NCBI GenBank assembly: GCA_964406575.1
Contig: CAYOSH010000067.1
Location: forward strand, 1-10,826
Direction of reading: 5' to 3'
Length of the DNA: 10,826 nucleotides
Source of the DNA: WTAW01 sp964406575
GTDB taxonomy: Bacteria; Acidobacteriota; Aminicenantia; Aminicenantales; Aminicenantaceae
Shown here piece after piece: positions 1 to 7,450 of this stretch (its first letter is position 1; each line of letters begins with the position of its first letter). The position numbers and the translations under genes were made by a program. The notes below the pieces were generated by a model that had not been told where the DNA came from, ran no database searches, and worked only from the letters and a program-made list of their open reading frames with translations.

Positions 1-111
1 AAGAAGAAGGCTGTACCGAAGAAGAAGGCTGCACCGAAGAAGAAGGTTGCTAAAAAAGTAGTGAAGAAAGCCGCTCCAAAGGCAAAGAAGAAAGCCGCTC
101 CAAAAGCCAAA
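1..111 (+). repeat. In-gene tandem repeats (18 bp and 24 bp units) encoding the basic tail
   Basis: Two different tandem arrays sit inside the lysine-rich tail. Units of 18 bp at 1-18, 19-36 and, more diverged, 37-54 encode KKK-A-x-P. Two 24 bp units at 64-87 and 88-111 encode KKAAPKAK and differ at only three bases. Both unit lengths are multiples of three, so gain or loss of a unit would change tail length without a frameshift. The first array may extend left of the window. Confidence 0.75.
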
Positions 112-126
112 GCAAAAAAGAAATAA
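1..126 (+). CDS. C-terminal end of a lysine-rich, histone-H1-like protein (partial)
   Basis: The window opens inside a reading frame that ends at a TAA at 124-126; only the last 41 residues are visible. They are almost entirely Lys, Ala, Pro and Val, with 22 lysines, arranged as KKKAAP and KKAAPKAK units. Such tails occur on bacterial histone-H1-like proteins and as basic extensions on HU-type proteins and some RNA-binding proteins, where they bind nucleic acid non-specifically through charge. The folded domain that would settle the identity lies left of the window, so the family is inferred from composition alone. The frame is clear because each repeat unit is a whole number of codons and the opposite strand would give a leucine/phenylalanine-rich stretch. 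A short G/C hairpin follows the stop. Confidence 0.7.
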   Translation, partial: KKKAVPKKKAAPKKKVAKKVVKKAAPKAKKKAAPKAKAKKK

Positions 127-166
127 CGAAGTAAAGCTGTAATTCGATTTTTTCTTTAATCATTAA

Positions 167-182
167 GGGGGAATTCTCCCCC
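167..182. terminator. Short G/C hairpin after the lysine-rich gene
   Basis: A perfect hairpin (GGGGGA, loop ATTC, TCCCCC) starts 41 bases after the stop of the lysine-rich gene. It has a 6 bp stem but no T run immediately after it on either strand. It could end transcription of the basic-protein gene, or act in both directions between these two converging genes. It is weak as an intrinsic terminator. The rest of 127-333 shows no gene and no other clear signal. Confidence 0.35.
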
Positions 183-333
183 AAAATTCAGAAGACTTCT
201 TAAAATCACTTCCTTATTTTTACCAGCGCATTACCATCACTGGAATCGCCATGATGAAACAAATTGTATTGTATGGAAAAGGATTTTTTATTGAATCAAG
301 AAAAAATACAGAACATCGAACGAACAAAAATGA

Positions 334-2736
334 TTATTCGATCTTGGTGATATAAAAAGCGGACTTTTCGACCAGGTCTCGACTTATAAAATCTTTGTGA
401 TATTCGTTTTTCAAATAGAGTGAGGTCTGGTCGCAGTAATGAGGGCTGGCAGGAATCCCCGACACTCCGGTGGGGATCACTGTCAAAGATTCATCCCAGT
501 CAGCCAGCGAAAAAATGTGGCGATGGGAGGCGCCGTGGCGGGACTGGAAAAGTTTGAAGTCATAGCTGAAGGGACAGACAGTGTGATAACTTCCGCCCAC
601 TGGAAAGGGCCCACGGTTGAGCCGAAACACAAGGTCCAAGATCTTCACGCTCCCCATGGGATGAGCGAGATAAAGCTGGTGGACCTTGCCCCACTCCCAT
701 TCCTCTGGTTTCTTTCCCAGCTCTTTCACAAGATCCAGGACTGTTTCTTTAAAGCTCTTCTCTATGATGTAGGAAAAATCCTCAGTCGTGCCGTCCGTGG
801 TGATGTCATCGCACCAGGGCGAGTGCCTGGAACTGAAGAGTTTAGCCAACAGATTCCGATGCAATAATGAACACTCGAGAAATTCATCGAAGAGTCCCTC
901 ACCAAGCTCATCCTCTGTCAGATTTTTGATGAGATGAATTTGCATTTTTTCAAAGAGAGTGGCCGCCACGCTGTCCTCTGTGAGTTCTCCCGACCAGGAC
1001 TGCAACAGATCCAAGGCTTCCCTCTCCGTTACATTCAAATCCTCCAGGCGCTTCAATTCGTCAAGAATTTCTTCCAAAATATCTTCAACCAATTTAGAAC
1101 GGAAATCCGCGTGCATGGCTTTGAAATCATCGATAGACAGCTTTTCCTTGGCCTCTAACATCTCACGAATACGGTCGATGCGGTGGGGCTGCAAAAACCA
1201 GTAACTGATATAGTAAGGATAGGTCTCGTCTACAGGACGATTATTAGCTGAGGAGACATATCCACTCGCGGGATTGTAAACATGGGGAAGCTCCTCAAAG
1301 GGGACGAATCCCGTCCAGTCATATTCATCACTGTCGCCAGGAACGACAAAGATACCTTCCCCTCTGCGCAGAGGAACTCCGGCACAATAATACAGCCCGA
1401 TATTCCCCTCGACATCCGCATAATTTATGTTCTGGCTAATGGAAAAGAAAGACCTGGCTGCCTGCTTAAACTCTTCCCAGTTTCTGGCACGATTGAGCCA
1501 GTAGACAGAGCGGACTTCGTTCGAGAATTCATTCCCGATCCAGCGCATGGAGAGGGCATGTTCGCTTATATTTTTAAAGCCCGAGATTATAGGCCCCCGA
1601 TGAGTGAAGCGGAGTGTCCTCTCTTCGATCTCACCGCCCTTGATCAAAATCTTCTCCTTCCGGACCTCCATCTTGCGCCACTCTCCGTTGAAGAGGTACA
1701 AGTCCGGATTTTCCGGATGGATCGTCTCCAGATAAAAATCCATGTCATCCACCATAGCATTGGTCATGCCCCATGCGATCCACTGATTGTGACCTGCCAC
1801 GACAGCGGGTTCTCCGGCAAGACAAACGCCCGTAACGTTCAATTTTCCTTTGATCACCTGATGCATTTGGTACCAGATTCCGGGGACGAAAAGGTCGAGA
1901 TGCATGTCATTGGCGAACAGCGGTTTCCCTGTAACGCTTTTTTGGCCTGTGACGGCCCAGTTGTTGCTCCCTGAAAAAACCTCGAGGCCTAGCTCAAGGA
2001 GTTTTTGACTGGAAGAGAACAACTTCAGGCTAAGATCCAACTCGGCCTTCTCGAGCCGAAACTCCGGATAAACCAGGCTTTTTTGAAGAGAAAGATCGGG
2101 GATTAAGTCTCTGAACTTGGGATGATCCATACCGATTTTTTGCGCGATTTTAAAGAGAAGAATCTCCGCTCTCCAAGGGAAGGTCAGGTCCCAGGCCATG
2201 TATCCGATCAGGTTCACAGAGTGTTCCGGAGCCCAATTCTCCGGTTTATACCCAAGAAGAGAAAACTCCAAAGGGAGATTATCCTGGTGCATTTTGATAA
2301 ATTGATTGACTCCATCGGCGAAGGCCTCCAGAGCCTTTAGGACTTCCGGCTCTTGATGGCCAAGGACCATCTGAGATTTTTCCGGAATGCGCAGGGCGCG
2401 CATCAAAAGATCGGTCTCAACAAGGTCCAATCCGAAAATCTCAGAGAGTCTCCCGGTCGTCGCACGCCGAAAAAGGTCCATCTGCCACAAACGGTCTTGA
2501 GCCATGATATAGCCGGTGGCCCGGTACAGATCCTCCTGGTTGTCTGCATAGATGTGCGGCACCGCATAGGCATCGCGGCAGATGGTGGCCTGACCCAACA
2601 TCCTCTCGAGCTTGATCTCTGCATTATAATCCGGGAGCCCCTTTCGGGAGAGCTGTCTGACATACAGGATCCCGATGATCAGGGCAATCACCAAGACAAT
2701 CCCCAATGCGAGGAGAACCTTTTTCAATATTTTCAT
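334..2736 (-). CDS. Penicillin acylase family protein, membrane-anchored Ntn hydrolase
   Basis: An 800-residue precursor of the penicillin amidase family (peptidase family S45 type), which hydrolyses amide bonds in substrates such as beta-lactam side chains, N-acyl homoserine lactones or other acyl-amines. Known members are cut autocatalytically into two chains, and the new N-terminal serine becomes the nucleophile. That serine is S257 in the GSNNWAV motif. An ANN motif at 497-499, about 240 residues later, fits the oxyanion asparagine known near position 241 of the beta chain. A THRGPII motif at 378-384 is also family-typical. Residues 7-26 form a hydrophobic segment after two N-terminal lysines, with no obvious signal-peptidase site, suggesting an anchor with the enzyme facing the periplasm. 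The ATG follows AAGGAG (2743-2748) by six bases. Length is normal for the family. Substrate cannot be read from sequence; no resistance role should be assumed. Confidence 0.92.
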   Translation of the reverse strand: MKILKKVLLALGIVLVIALIIGILYVRQLSRKGLPDYNAEIKLERMLGQATICRDAYAVPHIYADNQEDLYRATGYIMAQDRLWQMDLFRRATTGRLSEIFGLDLVETDLLMRALRIPEKSQMVLGHQEPEVLKALEAFADGVNQFIKMHQDNLPLEFSLLGYKPENWAPEHSVNLIGYMAWDLTFPWRAEILLFKIAQKIGMDHPKFRDLIPDLSLQKSLVYPEFRLEKAELDLSLKLFSSSQKLLELGLEVFSGSNNWAVTGQKSVTGKPLFANDMHLDLFVPGIWYQMHQVIKGKLNVTGVCLAGEPAVVAGHNQWIAWGMTNAMVDDMDFYLETIHPENPDLYLFNGEWRKMEVRKEKILIKGGEIEERTLRFTHRGPIISGFKNISEHALSMRWIGNEFSNEVRSVYWLNRARNWEEFKQAARSFFSISQNINYADVEGNIGLYYCAGVPLRRGEGIFVVPGDSDEYDWTGFVPFEELPHVYNPASGYVSSANNRPVDETYPYYISYWFLQPHRIDRIREMLEAKEKLSIDDFKAMHADFRSKLVEDILEEILDELKRLEDLNVTEREALDLLQSWSGELTEDSVAATLFEKMQIHLIKNLTEDELGEGLFDEFLECSLLHRNLLAKLFSSRHSPWCDDITTDGTTEDFSYIIEKSFKETVLDLVKELGKKPEEWEWGKVHQLYLAHPMGSVKILDLVFRLNRGPFPVGGSYHTVCPFSYDFKLFQSRHGASHRHIFSLADWDESLTVIPTGVSGIPASPHYCDQTSLYLKNEYHKDFISRDLVEKSAFYITKIE

Positions 2737-2742
2737 TTATGG

Positions 2743-2748
2743 CTCCTT
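2743..2748 (-). promoter_or_regulatory. Ribosome binding site of the penicillin acylase gene
   Basis: AAGGAG on the minus strand, six bases before the ATG at 2736. It supports this start, as does the lysine-plus-hydrophobic N-terminus that follows. Confidence 0.75.
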
Positions 2749-2896
2749 AAGAATTCCGTTCCCCGATCAAAAACGGAGCTATTGCCCATCGATAAGTGTA
2801 TGAGTCCTGAGGAGTTGTCTTTTTGACATCTGTAAAGGAATATATCATACGGAAAACATCAAGTTCAACTTCCGATACCTCTTTTTCTGTTTTGAT

Positions 2897-2925
2897 TTGA
2901 CAGGAATAATTATAAAAGAGAAAAT
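2897..2925 (+). promoter_or_regulatory. Possible sigma70-type promoter for the flavin reductase gene
   Basis: A perfect TTGACA at 2897-2902 is followed after exactly 17 bases by GAAAAT (2920-2925), which matches four of six bases of the -10 consensus. Transcription would start about 28 bases before the ATG at 2960. A second TTGACA at 2823-2828 has TATCAT after it, but with only a 14-base spacer. This 223 bp region between divergent starts (2737-2959) must also hold the promoter of the acylase gene, for which I found no convincing pair of boxes. Confidence 0.35.
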
Positions 2926-2959
2926 ATTTTCGATTCACTTTTTGTCTTGAGGTAAACGG

Positions 2960-3547
2960 ATGGAAAAAATTACAATTAAAAAAGATTTATTTTGTCTTCC
3001 TTGGACTCAGACCATACTCGGCACTCACTTAGAGGGGAATGTCAACTTTATGGCCCTGGATTGGCTCACCCGGGTCAATTATCAGCCCCCGATGCTTGGA
3101 ATCTGCGTCAACAGAAACAATGCATCCAGCACAGCTATCCTTGACACCCAAGAGTTCAGCGTGAATGTTCCCAATGAAGACATGGTCGAGATTACAGATT
3201 ACACCGGTATCGTGTCTGGAAAAAGTGTCGACAAGTCAGATCTTTTTCCTGTATTCTACGGAGAGCTCAAAGCTGCCCCAATGATCACGTCCTGTCCTCT
3301 GACCATGGAGTGCAAATTGGTAAAAACAGTGGAGCTTCCCACGAATAACTTCTTTATCGGAGAGATCATCAACATCTACACAGAGGAGCAATTCCTGACG
3401 GATGGAAAACCGGATGTCAAGAAGATCAAACCCTTTCTCTTGACCATGCCCGATAACCAATTCTGGTCGATCGGCAAAAATGTGGGCAAAGCATGGAGTC
3501 AAGGCGTCGCCATGCGCGATCGGCTGAATAAGGGACAAAAAGCTTAG
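2960..3547 (+). CDS. Flavoredoxin / flavin reductase-like FMN-binding protein
   Basis: A 195-residue protein of the flavin reductase-like family (PF01613), closest in size and style to the flavoredoxins of anaerobes, which bind FMN and carry electrons in the cytoplasm, for example towards sulfur compounds. Visible family features are the WLTRVNYQPP-type segment at 35-44 leading into a beta strand and N51, an FSVNVP strand at 66-71, a TGIVSGKSVDKSDLF stretch at 82-96 that fits the conserved flavin-binding SGxxxDK region, and IGEIINIY at 133-140. There is no signal peptide. The ATG is preceded by GAGGT (2949-2953) at six bases. It is divergent from the acylase gene and 298 bp from the next gene, so it probably forms its own unit. 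Family assignment is firm; partner and substrate are unknown. Confidence 0.88.
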   Translation: MEKITIKKDLFCLPWTQTILGTHLEGNVNFMALDWLTRVNYQPPMLGICVNRNNASSTAILDTQEFSVNVPNEDMVEITDYTGIVSGKSVDKSDLFPVFYGELKAAPMITSCPLTMECKLVKTVELPTNNFFIGEIINIYTEEQFLTDGKPDVKKIKPFLLTMPDNQFWSIGKNVGKAWSQGVAMRDRLNKGQKA

Positions 3548-3764
3548 ATCGCATTCTATCGGATTTAATGGATTCAATCAGGCGTATGTATGCACTCCGA
3601 GGTCTTCAATAGAGTCTGGGACCGGACAAACTCTCATAGTCAAAATCCCAGGAGTTCAGAGAAAGGACCATGAGGATCTGTGTGTAGAGCTTTTTTAAAA
3701 TTTTCGATAGCGGCCACACTTGGACGGGCACTCAAAAGACATAAAAAGCAGTTGCAGCGAATGG

Positions 3765-3793
3765 TGGACTCAGGAAGTAAATTTGGATATTAT
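3765..3793 (+). promoter_or_regulatory. Likely sigma70-type promoter of the M49 peptidase gene
   Basis: TGGACT (3765-3770, four of six to consensus) and TATTAT (3788-3793, five of six) are separated by exactly 17 bases. Transcription would begin near 3800, about 45 bases before the ATG at 3846. If this promoter is real, the upstream ATG at 3720 is not on the transcript, which agrees with placing the start at 3846. Confidence 0.45.
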
Positions 3794-3832
3794 GGTGCAT
3801 AGAGTATCAATGGTACAAAAAATAGAAAAAGA

Positions 3833-3837
3833 GAGGG
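3833..3837 (+). promoter_or_regulatory. Ribosome binding site deciding the M49 start
   Basis: GAGGG eight bases before the ATG at 3846. Together with the signal peptide that begins exactly there, it selects this start over the in-frame ATG at 3720. Confidence 0.6.
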
Positions 3838-3845
3838 AAGATCAC

Positions 3846-5897
3846 ATGAACATCAAAAGAACACTTGTTTTGACATTGGTTTTTTCTCTGTGTTTTCTGG
3901 TGGGAGGATGCCAAAAATCCCAGCCAGAGCCTGAAGCAGGAGCTGCTGTTCAGGATTTTAAATGGCAGGTCGACCAGTTCGCCGACCTGAGAATCCTGCG
4001 CTACCAGGTGCCCGGCTTCGAGGAGCTTCCTGCAGCCCAGAAAGAACTCATCTATTACCTGAGTGAGGCGGCTCTCTGCGGCCGGGATATCATCTTCGAC
4101 CAGAATTATAAATATAACCTCATCATTCGCAAAACTCTCGATGCGATCGTCGAAGGTTACAAGGGCGACCGTACAGACCCCCAGTGGGAAAAATTCATGA
4201 TCTACACCAAAAGGGTTTGGTTCTCGAACGGGATCCACCACCATTATGCATCGGATAAGTTCATCCCGGAATTCACTGAGGATTATTTCACCACGCTCAT
4301 CAAAGAATCCGAGGGTGTGGAATTTCCTCTGGCTGAAGGTCAGACTCTGGATGATCTCGCTGCTTTTCTGAATCCCATTATTTTCGACCCGACAGTGGAT
4401 GCTAAAAAAATTTCGCAGGATTCAACAAAAGACCTTGTCGTTCATTCGGCTGTCAATATCTACGAAGGTGTCACCCAGCGAGAAGTGGAGGATTATTACA
4501 AAAGCATCGCGGATGAGGATGATCCCACTCCTATCTCTTACGGTCTGAATTCAAGAGTTGTCAAGAAAGACGGGAAGATTGTTGAAGAGGTCGCCTCCAT
4601 CAATAGTCATTACGGTCCCGCGATCGTAAAGATTGTCAACTGGTTAGAGAAGGCGGCCACAGTTGCAGAGAACGAACAGCAGAGAAAGGTGATCGACGAA
4701 CTCATCGAGTATTACAAGACCGGCGATTTGGAGGCTTTCGATGAATATAACATCTTATGGGTGAATGATACGGATTCAAGAGTCGATTTTGTGAACGGCT
4801 TCATCGAAGTCTATAATGATCCCTTGGGTATAAAAGCCAGTTGGGAGGCTTTGGTCAATTTTAAGGACCTTGTGGCGACAACACGGACAGATACCATTTC
4901 GGCCAATGCCCAGTGGTTCGAGGACAACTCGCCTGTCGATCCGCGTTTCAAGAAAAAAGACGTCAAAGGTGTAACCGCAAAAGTGATCACAGCGGCCATG
5001 CTCGGAGGAGACTGCTATCCTGACACTCCTATCGGCATCAATCTGCCGAATGCCAATTGGATCCGTAAAAACTACGGTTCCAAATCAGTGACCCTTGAAA
5101 ATATCACATACGCGTATAATCAATCTTCTCTGGATTCGGGATTCGGCAAAGAATTTACATACAGCGAAGAGGAATTGGAACGAGCAAAAAAATACGGGGC
5201 ACTAGCAGGGAACATACTTACGGACCTCCATGAGGTTCTGGGACACGGGTCTGGACAATTACTTCCTGGTGTTACAGCTGAAGCGCTGAAGAATTATCAC
5301 TCCCCTATTGAGGAAGCACGGGCCGACCTGTTTGCCTTTTACTACATCATGGATGAAAAAATGGTTGAGCTCGGCCTCCTGCCTAACCTGGATGCAGCCA
5401 AAGCGGGTTATGACGCAAACATCAAAAACGGACTGATGACCCAGTTGAGACGGATCGAACTCGGAAAGACCGTCGAGCAGGCGCACATGCGCAGCCGTGC
5501 GCTCGTCTCTCACTGGGTTTATGAAAAAGGGCTGCCTGATAATGTGATCTCCAAGGAGATCAAAGACGGAAAAACCTATTTTGTGATCAACGACTACCAA
5601 AAACTGCGCCAATTGTATGGAGATCTGCTCGCCGAGGTTCAGCGCATCACTAGCGAAGGAGATTACGACGGCGCCCGCAATCTGGTTGAGACCTATGGTG
5701 TTCAGATCGATCCGGAACTCCACAAAGAGGTTTTGGAACGCTATGCGAAGCTGAATCTGGCGCCTTATGGGGGCTTCATGAATCCAGTCTACACACCTGT
5801 GATGGAGGACGGCAAGATCGTGGACGTTAAGATCGCCTATCCGGATGATTACGTCAAACAGATGCTGCGCTACGGTAAGGACTATTCTTTTTTATAA
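3846..5897 (+). CDS. Dipeptidyl peptidase III (family M49) lipoprotein
   Basis: A 683-residue zinc metallopeptidase of family M49, which removes dipeptides from peptide N-termini. The diagnostic HExxGH motif is HEVLGH at 462-467 (zinc ligands H462 and H467, catalytic E463), and the second motif EEARAD at 489-494 supplies the third ligand, E490. H547 in QAHMRSR probably matches the substrate-binding histidine of the human enzyme, an alignment made by eye. The chain starts MNIKRT, then a hydrophobic stretch and VGGC with the cysteine at 22, a lipobox, so the mature enzyme is predicted to be a lipid-anchored envelope protein, unlike the cytosolic eukaryotic enzyme. About 660 mature residues is close to the size of bacterial members. 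It has its own promoter candidate upstream and a terminator-like hairpin downstream, so it is probably transcribed alone. A role in using external peptides is inferred. Confidence 0.93.
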   Translation: MNIKRTLVLTLVFSLCFLVGGCQKSQPEPEAGAAVQDFKWQVDQFADLRILRYQVPGFEELPAAQKELIYYLSEAALCGRDIIFDQNYKYNLIIRKTLDAIVEGYKGDRTDPQWEKFMIYTKRVWFSNGIHHHYASDKFIPEFTEDYFTTLIKESEGVEFPLAEGQTLDDLAAFLNPIIFDPTVDAKKISQDSTKDLVVHSAVNIYEGVTQREVEDYYKSIADEDDPTPISYGLNSRVVKKDGKIVEEVASINSHYGPAIVKIVNWLEKAATVAENEQQRKVIDELIEYYKTGDLEAFDEYNILWVNDTDSRVDFVNGFIEVYNDPLGIKASWEALVNFKDLVATTRTDTISANAQWFEDNSPVDPRFKKKDVKGVTAKVITAAMLGGDCYPDTPIGINLPNANWIRKNYGSKSVTLENITYAYNQSSLDSGFGKEFTYSEEELERAKKYGALAGNILTDLHEVLGHGSGQLLPGVTAEALKNYHSPIEEARADLFAFYYIMDEKMVELGLLPNLDAAKAGYDANIKNGLMTQLRRIELGKTVEQAHMRSRALVSHWVYEKGLPDNVISKEIKDGKTYFVINDYQKLRQLYGDLLAEVQRITSEGDYDGARNLVETYGVQIDPELHKEVLERYAKLNLAPYGGFMNPVYTPVMEDGKIVDVKIAYPDDYVKQMLRYGKDYSFL

Positions 5898-5910
5898 GGG
5901 AAACCCAGGA

Positions 5911-5943
5911 GCCTTGCCTATAAGCACAAGGCCGGTTTCTTTT
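5911..5943 (+). terminator. Probable intrinsic terminator after the M49 gene
   Basis: GCCTTG (5911-5916) pairs with CAAGGC (5927-5932) around a 10-base loop and is followed by a T-rich stretch (GGTTTCTTTTC). It lies 13 bases after the stop codon. The stem is short, so strength is moderate. It separates the M49 gene from the radical SAM gene. Confidence 0.5.
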
Positions 5944-6040
5944 CGCAATCCTCATTTGGGACACTCGAATATCGCTCATCTTGGATTAAGGGATTCAGCT
6001 GGATCAAAAGAGAAACGCACGAAGAAATAAAGCTTAACCC

Positions 6041-6091
6041 ATGAAGCCGAAACGCATTGAGTCTGGTCCTGGACAAGAATCGAGAAAGTGA
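6041..6091 (+). other. Possible 16-codon upstream ORF before the radical SAM gene
   Basis: An ATG at 6041 opens a frame of 16 codons (MKPKRIESGPGQESRK) that ends in TGA three bases before the ATG of the radical SAM gene, in the same frame. The spacing would suit translational coupling, and the radical SAM gene has only a weak binding site of its own (GAGAAAG). There is no good ribosome binding site for the small frame and it contains no cysteine, so it is not a standard sulfatase-type precursor. It may be chance. Confidence 0.2.
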
Positions 6092-6094
6092 TCC

Positions 6095-7354
6095 ATGGAG
6101 AAAGTGTCGCGCGAATTTCAGGTTTTTGTCAAACCGATCGGCGCCATCTGCAACCTTGACTGCCATTATTGTTATTACCTAAAGAAGGAACACCTCTATC
6201 CAAGGGGGGAGTCTTTCCGTATGCCTGACGATGTATTGGAGGCTTATATCCGGCAGCACATCGATGCTTACCCCGAACCGGTAATCCGTTTTTCCTGGCA
6301 CGGCGGCGAACCTACCCTTTTGGGTGTGGACTACTTCCGCAAAATTGTCGCACTTCAGCGCAAGTATCAGCCTCCCGATCAACACATCTTCAACGGCATA
6401 CAGACGAATGGAACTCTTATGGATGAGGAATGGTGCCGCGTTTTCGCTGAAGAGAGCTTTGTGATCGGGCTCAGCTTGGACGGTCCGCAGGAAATGCATG
6501 ACCGGTTCAGGCTCTCAAAGGATCAAGAATCCACTTTCGATCAAACGATGCTCGGGTATGAACTCCTGCAGAAGCACGGGATCCATTGCGATATCCTGTG
6601 TGTGGTGAATGCCCATAACGTCCTGCACCCTTTGGAAGTATATCGATTCTTTAAACATCTAGATGCCCCTTACATCACATTCCTGCCAATGGTCGAGCGG
6701 CAATCTGATGCTAAAAACGGCGTAAGTCCACACACCATGAGGCCAGAAGCCTGGGGGGAATTTCTCTGCACCATCTTCGACGAGTGGGTCGACCAGGATA
6801 TCGGCCAGATCAAAGTGCAGATATTCGAGGAGGCCACCCGAACGGCCTTCGACCAAGAGCACTCTCTGTGTATCTTCCGGCCCGTTTGCGGCGATATTCC
6901 CGTTATCGAGCACAACGGAGACTTTTATTCATGTGATCACTACGTGGATGCCGAACACCATCTCGGGAATATTGGCAAGATTCCCCTTGTCGAGCTTCTC
7001 GAGAGCCCGGCACAGAGATCGTTTGGGCAGTCCAAATTGGACACACTCCCCCGCTTTTGTTTGGAGTGTGAAGTCAGGGCGATGTGCAACGGAGAGTGCC
7101 CGAAGAATCGCTTTATCCAGACACCGGATGGGGAGGCAGGATTGAACTATCTGTGTGCCGGCTATAAACGTTTTTTTAACCATTGCCGGCCGTTTATTGA
7201 GGAGGTCGCCGCCTTATGGCGCAGGCAAACCCTAATTCAACAAACAACATCCGAACATAGGGCTCATCTCCGGGCTGGTCCGAAAATCGGACGGAATGAT
7301 CCATGCCCGTGCGGCAGCGGCCTGAAGTATAAAAAATGTTGTTTAGGCAAGTGA
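6095..7354 (+). CDS. Anaerobic sulfatase-maturase-type radical SAM/SPASM enzyme with SEC-C tail
   Basis: A 419-residue radical SAM protein. The first iron-sulfur cluster motif is C19-x3-C23-x2-C26. The SPASM region carries C259, C265, C280, C322, C325, C331, C335 and C354, whose spacing matches almost exactly the eight auxiliary-cluster cysteines I recall for the Clostridium perfringens enzyme. D281 next to C280 fits its catalytic aspartate. Known members oxidise a Cys or Ser of a sulfatase to formylglycine without oxygen, in the cytoplasm. The last 22 residues are a SEC-C zinc motif (C404, C406, C415, C416) after a short linker, a module found on SecA and various other proteins. No sulfatase lies in the window, so the substrate is unknown and could be a distant sulfatase or another peptide. 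The start has a weak binding site; the protein begins at the expected point, 18 residues before the first cluster cysteine. Confidence 0.9.
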   Translation: MEKVSREFQVFVKPIGAICNLDCHYCYYLKKEHLYPRGESFRMPDDVLEAYIRQHIDAYPEPVIRFSWHGGEPTLLGVDYFRKIVALQRKYQPPDQHIFNGIQTNGTLMDEEWCRVFAEESFVIGLSLDGPQEMHDRFRLSKDQESTFDQTMLGYELLQKHGIHCDILCVVNAHNVLHPLEVYRFFKHLDAPYITFLPMVERQSDAKNGVSPHTMRPEAWGEFLCTIFDEWVDQDIGQIKVQIFEEATRTAFDQEHSLCIFRPVCGDIPVIEHNGDFYSCDHYVDAEHHLGNIGKIPLVELLESPAQRSFGQSKLDTLPRFCLECEVRAMCNGECPKNRFIQTPDGEAGLNYLCAGYKRFFNHCRPFIEEVAALWRRQTLIQQTTSEHRAHLRAGPKIGRNDPCPCGSGLKYKKCCLGK

Positions 7355-7366
7355 TTTTTCGTGCAC

Positions 7367-7415
7367 TGTTACCGCGCTTATATAAGCGTCTCGTTAAAAT
7401 TAATGCTTGGTAACA
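7367..7415. terminator. Nested inverted repeat between converging genes
   Basis: A perfect 14-base palindrome (CGCTTATATAAGCG, 7375-7388) lies inside a second inverted repeat, TGTTACC at 7367-7373 with GGTAACA at 7409-7415. It sits 12 bases after the radical SAM stop and 36 bases past the stop of the oppositely transcribed gene. The site suggests a two-way terminator, though there is no adjacent T run. A protein-binding site is the alternative. Confidence 0.4.
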
Positions 7416-7450
7416 TGATGAGGTTTCACTGAATAGACAGAGCTTTAGTA

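Larger units (their letters stand above)
3548..3845 (+). other. 298 bp intergenic region with promoter, no gene
   Basis: No gene is supported between the flavin reductase stop and the start I chose for the M49 gene. The reading frame of the M49 gene stays open back to an ATG at 3720, but the added 42 residues look like neither a signal peptide nor a domain. The region holds a promoter candidate at 3765-3793 and a weak 6 bp inverted repeat, CTGGGA at 3616-3621 with TCCCAG at 3646-3651. I see no clear terminator for the flavin reductase gene. Confidence 0.6.

Noticed and set aside
1282..1974. Rightward open frame of 230 codons inside the acylase gene
   Set aside because: It is fully antisense to conserved parts of the acylase, including the region around the catalytic serine, and resembles no known family.
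334..2736. Reading the penicillin-acylase-family gene as an antibiotic-resistance gene
   Set aside because: The family covers many acyl-amide substrates; nothing in the sequence or neighbourhood points to beta-lactams.
2756..2776. Small inverted repeat CCGTT...AACGG in the acylase leader
   Set aside because: The stem is only 5 bp with an 11-base loop, too weak to call a regulatory hairpin.
2747..2938. Leftward 63-codon frame just upstream of the acylase gene
   Set aside because: It needs a GTG start with no ribosome binding site, overlaps the divergent promoter region and shows no recognisable motif.
5845..6030. Rightward 61-codon frame spanning the end of the M49 gene and its terminator
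   Set aside because: It overlaps the M49 coding end in another frame and runs through the terminator-like hairpin; no binding site was seen.
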